Shown: positions 56,851 to 64,000 of the stretch, in pieces | Numbering within the stretch: position 1 is the first letter of the stretch | Layout of the letters: every line of letters begins with the position of its first letter | NCBI GenBank assembly: GCA_021521415.1 | Contig: JAIQDT010003784.1 | Span: 1-64,000, forward strand | Direction of reading: 5' to 3' | Length of the DNA: 64,000 bases | Source: Bidens hawaiensis | Taxonomy: Eukaryota; Streptophyta; Magnoliopsida; Asterales; Asteraceae | Program-made: the position numbers and the translations under genes | Notes under the pieces: generated by a model | The model's input: the letters and a program-made list of their open reading frames with translations, nothing else | Databases searched by the model: none | Told to the model about the DNA's origin: nothing

Positions 56851-56979
56851 AAAAATGACTAAAATTTGATCTCCTAATGCATCGTTTGCTTTTAAACCTT
56901 GATCTTTAATGATAAAAACTGTTTGAAATTTTATTTAAGTCAAAAAGTGTTGCATTTTACCTTGGAAAGGTCTGAATAT

Positions 56980-58040
56980 GTTAATTCGAGTAAGCTTTGA
57001 TGATTTTTGACATTTCTAGCAAACATAGATGTTTTATGTAAATGTTTAACTCATTCGAGCAAGCTTGATGCTTTGAATATGTCTGAATATGTTATTTCTA
57101 GCAAGCTTTAATGATTCTGAACTTGCTAGAAAACTTAGGTGTTTTGGTTAACTATTTAACTCATTCGAGCAAGCTTGATGATTATCTAAACTTAAGTGAA
57201 TTATTCATGTGTTACCGAGTAGACTTTGATGATTTTATGCTTTTGAGTAAACTTGGTTGTTTAGAAAGTTGTTATTAGCTAACATACTTGATAATTATGT
57301 GATACATATGTGAATATGCTTTACATGTCTATTTCGAGTAAACTTTGGTGTTTTAATTGAAATATGTTTTTATCTGGCATACTTTATGGTTTGAATGTTA
57401 GTTTCTGAAATTACAAGTGTTTTCGGGCAAACTTTGTTTTCCCAGCAAATTTCATGTTTCGAGCAAACTTGTCAATAGGTAAACCATTCCAAGTGTTCTC
57501 CAAGAATACCTGTTAATTTCAGAAAATCTCAAGCAAAATTTACTTTTCGAGCACACTTTATGTTTAGAGCATACTTGTGTATCAAAGGATAAATAAGTCT
57601 TCTTTAGCACACTTTGTACTCTTAAAGGTCTTTTCAAGCATACTTTGTTTCAAAGTATACTTGAATGAATATTTGTTAACTGTTATTAAGTACTTTCGAG
57701 TATGGTTTGTGAATTTTCAAATATTCGAGCAAGGTTGACGATTAGAAATATTTCTAAGTTATTATTATTGGACTCATTATTGATTCCGAGCAAGGTTGCC
57801 TATTTGATGTTTTTACTTGATTATTTGAATTGTGATTTATTTCTCGAGATATCTTGTATATTCGAGTAAGCTTCCTTCACTTTATTCACTTAGTTATATT
57901 TTTTATTACTTTATAATATTTGAACAAAATCTGGGACGAGCAAACTTTGAACATCAACATAACCTAACAAGCTTTGTGAATAAACTTTTCCGAGCAAGGT
58001 TTGCAAGATATACTTTATCGAGCAAGGTTTTTTAAAAGGA
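56980..58040 (+). repeat. TTCGAGCAAACTTTG word array
   Basis: About 25 or more degenerate copies of TTCGAGCAARCTTTGATG over 1.06 kb, irregularly spaced by 20-60 bp (for example 57051, 57165, 57332, 57459, 57721, 57937, 58016). It directly precedes the internal TATA box at 58129. Confidence 0.88.
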
Positions 58041-58128
58041 CATATTTTTACTGAGATACTTTGAAAGTTGTCTCACACTAAAAGACAAACTTCTTTTAAA
58101 ACCCACCTTCAAAATACAAAGAATATAC

Positions 58129-58136
58129 TATAAAAA
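58129..58136 (+). promoter_or_regulatory. Internal promoter before the copia-2 post-pol ORF
   Basis: ACTATAAAAAGGAG, followed by ACACTTCACTTTCCCTCCTTCC, a start-site and pyrimidine-rich leader layout of plant genes. Confidence 0.65.
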
Positions 58137-58271
58137 GGAGAGTTCGAAAAATTTTACACTTCACTTTCCCTCCTTCCACTAAGTACATTATTGTCGTTTG
58201 CTCATACCCAGAATTTCAATCGTTTCTTTAATTTCCTAACCTAAATTGGTCAGCCCACTAATTCCTACTCG

Positions 58272-58361
58272 GTAAGCTTCAATTGATGGTTTTCCGACAT
58301 TGCTCGTATGAAATTAGATCTTTAGATTTCATCTCACTAACTTCTTTGTTTTTATGTGTAG
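58272..58361 (+). other. Candidate 5'-UTR intron before copia-2 post-pol ORF
   Basis: Donor CTACTCG/GTAAGC at 58272; CACTAAC branch-like site 58335-58341; T-rich tract; acceptor ATGTGTAG/G at 58361. Branch to acceptor is about 20 nt. A 90-nt intron is near the plant minimum. The next exon would carry the ATG at 58498. Confidence 0.62.
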
Positions 58362-58497
58362 GTTTAAAATTTGCCGAAGAACATGTTCTTAAAGAAATTC
58401 TTTCTTTCTTCTTCAAATTATAACCTCAAACATATCAAAGTTGTGAATTTTATGACTAATTGTTACTTTGAATGTGTTTTTGTTTTTGTTTGACAAT

Positions 58498-59095
58498 TAT
58501 GGCAGAACCGGCGTATCCATTCGAGAAGAAGCATAATATATGCGCTCTAATCCAAATCACTCCTGATAATCAACCGGTGGCACTGATCATTAGATGGATA
58601 CAAATATCAAATTTACGATTTTTGTTAACAGAGTGTCCGGGTATTTATAGAAATCATCAACTGGATTTCTGGCACTCTTCCCAACTATTTGATGATGCCG
58701 GAGGTAGGAGGATAGAGGCTATCGTTTCCCGAAAGGAGGTTGTGATTAATGAACAAATTATTCGATCAAGCTTACAACTGAATGATGCCATTGAAACCCC
58801 AATTCATTTATCCACAAATCGATTATTAACTATTTTTAGGTGACAATGGGATATCAGGGTGATGTACAGGAATGCCAGTTTAAAAAGGGCATGTTCCCTA
58901 GCCTTTATAGGTTTCTGATGCATCACATAGTTCAAGGTTATGCACCGAGGAAGGGCTCTTAGACTTAGATGAGCCATGATCTGCAAATGCCACTGTGGCT
59001 GCTGTATTTAGACAGCCATTCAACTTTTCGAAGATGATTTTTGAACGTTTGGCTGCTACTCTGAGGAAGCCAAACAAAGATAAATTGTAAGGCCC
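58498..59095 (+). pseudogene. copia-2 post-pol ORF, N-terminal part only, broken
   Basis: ATG 58498 (MAEPAYPFEKKHN) runs 114 codons to a stop at 58841; reading continues in another frame (MGYQGDVQECQFKKGMFPSLY, then RFLMHHIVQGYAPRKGS) with further stops, until the element is cut at 59096. It aligns in order with the start of the copia-1 post-pol ORF: CPGIYRNHQLDFW with NPVICKKMVTDFW, INEQIIRSSLQLND with FTEAIIREVLLFGD, MGYQG with MGYEG, YRFLMHHIV with WRYLLHTFF. The upstream ATGs in the track frame at 58472 are not in a likely leader. Function unknown. Confidence 0.75.
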
Positions 59096-59582
59096 CGCTC
59101 CCGGTGACCTACTTTAGAGTTGGATTTACTTATGAACACAGTTCTAAATATCAAAGTTAATTAAAACTTTCGTGGAATAAATAAAACTTCAACATTCATT
59201 ACAAAACATTTATAACTTGTCTTTAAAACACAACTTAAAACATGTCTTTTAGTTCAAACATTAACAATTGAGTCTTCGGATGCCAGCTTCTTTATTCATT
59301 TGCCATGTGTCCCCCTTCAAGCCAGCTGTCTCATCCTACTCACTTGCGTGCATACTAAAAGTGAGCTACGCTGAGTGAGTTCTAGTTAATCAGGAAACAT
59401 ACAATACATTCACATATTTATATATACGTATCCGTAGATACATATTACATACTTAGCCTGTTATCTTTCTTTCATTCGTACGTACATACTTTCTTTCTTT
59501 CCTTCATACTTTCGTACTTTCTTGTTTTAGCTTACTTATAGATACATAATCATATCTACATTTTAAAGAGCATTTCGCCCTA

Positions 59583-59762
59583 TAACCTTCGAAGATATTA
59601 TTAAGGTCTGCAACCCGGTAACCTTCGCATATATTATTAGGGTATGCAACCGTGTAACCTTCGCATATATTATTAGGGTATGCAACCCTGTAACCATCGC
59701 ATATATTATTAGGGTATGCAACTCCGTAACCTTCGCATATATTATTAGGGTATGCAACCCTT
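59583..59762 (-). repeat. 36-bp tandem repeat, five units
   Basis: Units start GTAACCTTCG near 59582, 59618, 59654, 59690 and 59726; each reads on to ATATTATTAGGGTATGCAAC. The apparent minus-strand ORFs here (repeated YPNNICEGY) are only the repeat translated. Confidence 0.93.
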
Positions 59763-60324
59763 TGACCATACCTCCATACAACCATACATTATCTTCTTTA
59801 TAAATATAAATTTATATACTTTCACACATACACTTAATCATTTCCATAACTTTCATATATCATTCGTAAAACAATAACATATCACACTATTACCTGGCGG
59901 TACGTGCAATATCCGAATATCGGCCACTAACCGTCAGGCATTCATTCATACATAAAATCATAGAAGGCGTACAGTTACCACTTAAGATAAGTGTATTAAC
60001 TAATCACATCGAGTTTGCACACAGCCCCGAAAACTAACAAGTAAATGGAGCTAGAAACTCATCCGCATTCTGTTATTCCTTTCTTTACCTGTGCGCAACT
60101 AACTATATAACAATTACATGTATCAATTAACTATCACTACCCATATGGCATTTCAAGTCTAATTATAACCCTCAACGAATGGGGGTCCGGGGCAGCGCAC
60201 TTGGCAGCGGCGTTCTAGGGGTGGCAGCCCCTAGCGGGGTTCAATAGGGAGAGCCTCTGGCTAGGGTTAAGCTGTTCTTAACATAATTTCATTAGATATC
60301 TTAAATTATTATTTTATTCTCAAA

Positions 60325-60745
60325 CTCATTCGTTATAGCGAATTTCCTCTTATTAAGCCTCATTCGTTATCCCGTACGTTATGAAGAATGGCTTCATTCG
60401 TTATAAACGAATGTTTGATTCGTTATGAAAGCTTCCTTCATTCGTTATAACGAATGGTCTAATTCGTTATCTTAACTTAGCGAATGGTGAGTAATGAATG
60501 ACCTGATTCGTTATCTTATCATAGCGAATGGGTGAGTAAAGAATGACCTGATTCGTTATCTGAATCTTTATCTTAACATAGCGAATTGGTGAGTAACGAA
60601 TGACCTGATTCCTTATCTGATTCGTTATCTTAACATAGCGAATGGGTGAGTAACGAATGGCCTGATTCGTTATCTGATTCGCTATCTTAACTTAGCGAAT
60701 GGGTGAGTAACGAATGAGCTGATTCGTTATCTTAACGAATGAGCA
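60325..60745 (-). repeat. ATTCGTTA / TAACGAAT palindromic array
   Basis: Many ATTCGTTA and TAACGAAT or AGCGAAT words, including the perfect 16-bp palindrome ATTCGTTATAACGAAT near 60440-60455, and a later unit of about 60-65 bp with GGGTGAGTAACGAATG. Confidence 0.9.
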
Positions 60746-61942
60746 TTTGTTCTTATACAAACTTTGACTAAAGGGGGTAAAAGTCAAATTTGACAAGAAC
60801 AGACGCAGTCAACCTCACCAGATATGCAATTACCCTTCAAATCACGATGAAGCAACATAATTTTGGTACCATTGAACTCGGATTCACCTATCCTACAAAC
60901 CCCAATCCATCAATCAACCAAATATTAGGTTTTACATGGTGCGGTTTCCACATATATACATACAGCTCATTAATCACTCGATTAACCTTTCAAATATTAA
61001 TGAATTTCAGTGAGGTTTGTTGTGTTGGATTTGTTTTTACCATTTATACATAGATCTAAGATTGCTAAATGAATCCGAAACTAAATGAACAAATTTCCAT
61101 TATAAACGTACCTTAAACGATTCGGTTTACGAATATGACATGAGGTCGAAGACTCACTCAAAAATAAACCAAATACAACTACTTAGATAGCGGTAAGTGG
61201 GTATCGAACACACGGAGTTTGCGGAAAATGTGTTACTAAGTAGCTTTGCAATTTATCTATATTAAACTAAGTGTAAAAAATAAATTCAATAATTAGGTTG
61301 TTTGGTTTGAATAACAAAAAGAACTAAAACAATTTAACTAGTTTTAAAAAAATATGAGAAAATATGCCTTCCCTCGGTTTCAGGTTTCTACGAATGCCTA
61401 AATAAATGTTTAACTGAGATGAATGATAAAGATATAGTTCGTGCTTATGCAACGATTGTGATAGTTGAAGACTAAGTACTTGGATTATAAATGCAAGGTA
61501 ATCACTAAAATATCAATTAGTTTATCCAACCTCGAATCCGTGCCAATTAATCTCGATTGCTTACAGCACCAAGAACTGATGGTTTAGAACACGAACTCAA
61601 TAAACTAACAATCTAACAATTAATTCATAAACACCACAATACTGAAATCAATAAGATCAAACTATTATCTCAGAAATTCCATAAACATTCATAAATAAAC
61701 CTTACAATCCGAGGGAAAACACAAAGAGAATTAGCCGAGCATGATTCGGTTCATCATCCTTTCGATTATTGTAATCATACGAATCAACATCGATTCTCTA
61801 ATGATTTCCACGCTCCCAATAATGTTATTGCACCCCAAAATCGCCTTTAGATCGCTCTAGGATCAAAAGATATGATAAGGATGTCAAAAGCCATCCCTGA
61901 AACGAGTTTATAAGGTTGTTACAAGTTTTAGCGTCAGGCCTA

Positions 61943-61974
61943 CCGTAAGCTACGGTGGCCACCGTAGCTTACGG
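61943..61974. repeat. 32-bp perfect palindrome in LTR V
   Basis: CCGTAAGCTACGGTGG followed directly by its exact reverse complement. Each half is itself nearly self-complementary (CCGTA / TACGG). A diverged copy is at 62036-62075. Confidence 0.95.
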
Positions 61975-62294
61975 TGGCTTCCAAATTACCCACGATGGCT
62001 TAAAACCGCCTAACGGTGAACATTTTCTTCAGGGGCCACCGTAGTTTATGGTGGCCACTGTAAGCTATGGTGGCTTCTATTCTTGCCTCCTTGTTTTCTT
62101 CATAACTTTCTCGTTTCAACTCTGTTTTCTTCACCGTTTTCGCCCACGTTCTCTTAATTACATCATCTATCTTCTCCTACCTGCAATTATATGAGAAGCC
62201 ATAGTCAACTAATTCCACAAAATAAACCGATTGTATGCATGGTTATTAACGATCTTACATCACTTAAGGGTTGTCCAATGGACCACCCGTCACA

Positions 62295-62303
62295 TTCCCA
62301 CAC
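62295..62303 (-). other. Polypurine tract of minus-strand gypsy element
   Basis: Minus-strand GTGTGGGAA directly before the LTR V start. Confidence 0.6.
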
Positions 62304-63714
62304 TTACCTGTTGCTTGCCCTCAAGCAACTCAATCTTTCAATTTTAAACATTAAATCATTCAGTAAAGCACGTCTCGATTAAGGCCCCAAGTCATACTCT
62401 ATTCCCACATGTTTCGTATTTGCACTATTAACACGTTTATTTATCAAACCTAGAAAATCAACCAAACCTTATACGTTTCCTGTTTTTCTTTCACGCAACA
62501 CACCCCTCTCAAACTTTCCACTCAATACTTTTCTCAAAGCTAGCATGATACGCTAGTCCACCCAAATGCACATGTGCCAATATACTATAATAAGCTTGTG
62601 TAACTATCGAACCTCCACCTAAAGAATGCATAGACACTCGCACAAATCAAGAGGGCCTATTATGGGTTGTAACGGGGCCAAGTGTTCGGGTACGGAATGG
62701 GAATATTGAAAGTAACTCAGGCGATCCGATCTGGCTTATTACATACATTATAAGAAAACCTAAGAAATAAAATAAACAACTACAAACACCACTAACTTTT
62801 TTTGTCTCTCTTTTTTTTTCTTTTCTTTTTCTTTCTAATCTCGATGCTTTGAATAATGAATCTTTTTTTTTGCATGTATTCAACAGTCTAATAAACATAA
62901 TACTAAATTCTCATATCAATTACCAAGCAATAACACAATTACAATAAATAACCTACTAAGCTGGATCGTCTCGCAAATGTAACAAAGGGGTTGATTGAAA
63001 AATAATAAGTCCAAGAAATGGCTTCTAAAGGAACAAACCCCTCGCCCCTCTCGTTAACCACGCTCATATGTATAATGTATGAGGCCCAACCCCCAAAACC
63101 CACATTCGCACTCATCCAGACGAGGCTATACCTAAATGCCTATATCATTTTTGCACCAATGCCAAGCTAAGCTCTCGGAACACATTCATTACACAAGTTC
63201 TAACAAGAAGGGTCACACTGTTATCTTCAAATAATGCCAACCATGAAAACCCGTGATATAAAGTTCCAACCCAAAATTTGTTACCGGCATGTTACGTGAC
63301 ATAAATAACCAAAAACATGTCATTCTTGGCTGAAAATCTATTACCATTTCTTTTAAAACTTTGTAACACTCACACAAGGGAATTTGACCATGAAAAGGAA
63401 CCTTTATCTCAACACATCTTTTGAACCACAAACAAAAGTTTTCTCAAAAATTTTTAAATTTTCTCAAAAATATATCCACATCCCCACACTTGGGATACAT
63501 TGTCCCCAGTGTATGGTTTTGGCACATATTTTTTTTTTATTTTTTTTAAACATGAAAATTACCATACACCCAACACAGTGTTGAAGAGAAATACACAATA
63601 AATTTCCCCACACTTGGTTTTTGCTAAGATGGCATGCTTAAAATACCATTAATAACAAACATACTAGAAATTATAATGCAAAATAAAAATAAAAATATAC
63701 AAAATGTACAATTA
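62295..63714 (-). other. 3' internal non-coding region of Athila/Tat-like element
   Basis: On the minus strand: CCAAGTGTGGGG (about 63603-63614), ACACTGGGGACAATGTATCCCA then AGTGTGGGGATG (about 63485-63513), and TTGAGGGCAAGCAACAGGTAAGTGTGGG near 62298-62330. Such GAGGACAAGCAA and AGTGTGGGG phrases are hallmarks of the stretch between pol/env-like ORF and the LTR in Athila/Tat gypsy elements. T-rich runs are at 62809-62823 and 63525-63549. No ORF supported. Confidence 0.6.
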
Positions 63715-64000
63715 CTACCTTTTTGAAACTTTATGACATTCAAGGAGGGTGACTGGCCCACTCCTGTGCAGCCTTCTCGTTATAAGCACGCTCTTTTTCA
63801 AGCACTGTTGCCAGTCTTCCGGCAAACCAGGGTCGGGCCCGAACATCCTCATTCTCCACCTTGGATCATTTAGGTTAGGTGGATGTCTCACTTTCGTCTT
63901 CCTTGGTCGGCCACCTTTTTCTGCCACCTTCTCACTCTGTTGATGCTCAACTTCTTCCTTCTCTACTGATCTGTAAATCACAAAACACTCTACTTTCATG
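63715..64000 (-). CDS. C-terminal end of an ORF of the minus-strand gypsy element (partial)
   Basis: An open frame enters from the right edge and stops at 63715, with at least 94 codons; the Met at 63999 may be internal. It shows an acidic/Gln stretch (KEEVEHQQSEK), then KGGRPRKTK, which resembles an AT-hook, then a segment with NLNDPRWRMRMFGPDPG and a basic end KVSKR. I do not recognise a family. Its place before the Athila/Tat-type 3' region suggests the end of gag-pol or of the additional ORF of that element. Confidence 0.4.
   Translation of the reverse strand, partial: MKVECFVIYRSVEKEEVEHQQSEKVAEKGGRPRKTKVRHPPNLNDPRWRMRMFGPDPGLPEDWQQCLKKSVLITRRLHRSGPVTLLECHKVSKR

Larger units (their letters stand above)
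44464..59095 (+). mobile_element. copia-2: Sirevirus-like copia with post-pol gene, interrupted and 3'-truncated in view
   Basis: 5' LTR, primer site, long gag, pol, post-pol non-coding region homologous to that of copia-1, and the start of a post-pol ORF. A minus-strand LTR Y sits at 52710-54832 with loss of the end of pol. At 59096 a minus-strand gypsy LTR cuts the post-pol ORF; the rest, including the 3' LTR, would lie beyond that element. Pol and gag are decayed. Confidence 0.88.
59096..62294 (-). repeat. LTR V of a minus-strand gypsy element (3.2 kb)
   Basis: On the minus strand it starts TGTGACGGGTGG at 62294, right after a purine tract, and ends GGGGCCTTACA at 59096. Donor-like GCGCACAG/GTAAAG is near 60090 (minus). 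It holds a 36-bp tandem repeat, an ATTCGTTA array and a 32-bp palindrome. No ORF supported. As the 3' LTR it implies the element body lies at higher coordinates. Confidence 0.72.

Noticed and set aside
59583..59762. CRISPR-like array
   Set aside because: Units abut with no spacers of independent sequence; plant nuclear repeat, not a CRISPR.
59504..59785. Minus-strand frames with repeated YPNNICEGY
   Set aside because: Caused by the 36-bp tandem repeat (multiple of three) in LTR V.
62647..62898. 83-codon minus-strand frame with KRKEKKRETKK
   Set aside because: Low-complexity frame from a T-rich run in the 3' non-coding part of the gypsy element.

Overview
The window is a nest of plant LTR retrotransposons with one CACTA DNA-transposon fragment, one SINE and many tandem repeats. 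I see no host protein-coding gene and no tRNA or rRNA gene. Tekay-type chromoviruses, Sirevirus-like copia elements with a gene after pol, initiator-Met-tRNA primer sites, plant-type TATA boxes and CTAAC branch points point to a large eudicot genome. The style of the elements recalls Asteraceae, but that is inference.

Layout. 1-8469: a Ty3/gypsy Tekay chromovirus (Tekay-A) with an unbroken gag-pol; its 5' LTR lies just left of the window. 8470-9484 and 21848-23014: two pieces of an older LTR (X), split by a complete second chromovirus (Tekay-B, 9485-21842, TSD TTATT). Tekay-B has a decayed gag-pol and an extra ORF upstream of gag. 23015-23420 and 36381-37576: two pieces of LTR Y, split by a complete copia element (copia-1, 23421-36375, TSD ATACT). 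37577-39060: a diverged relative of LTR X. 39061-41907: a 5'-truncated CACTA element. 41908-43485: LTR Z with a SINE in it. 43486-44463: LTR fragments. 44464-59095: a second Sirevirus-like copia (copia-2), broken by a minus-strand copy of LTR Y (52710-54832). 59096-64000: LTR and 3' internal part of a minus-strand Athila/Tat-like gypsy element.

How the parts work together. Each retroelement shows LTR, PBS, gag, protease, then RT-RNase H-integrase (gypsy order) or integrase-RT-RNase H (copia order), polypurine tract and LTR. Both copia elements also carry, after pol, what looks like a separate transcription unit: a TATA box, a pyrimidine-rich leader, a 5'-UTR intron with donor, CTAAC branch point and acceptor, and then an ORF. 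The two ORFs share an N-terminal domain whose function I do not recognise.

Most unusual signals: (1) four copies in Tekay-A of a roughly 40-nt conserved core capping long inverted repeats whose arms differ between copies yet stay complementary within each copy; (2) the same design with other cores in the Tekay-A LTR and in LTR Y; (3) the promoter-plus-intron unit for the post-pol gene in both copia elements; (4) a membrane-anchor ORF upstream of gag in Tekay-B; (5) splice-site-like blocks shared by several unrelated LTRs; (6) repeated family-specific palindromic words in several LTRs.
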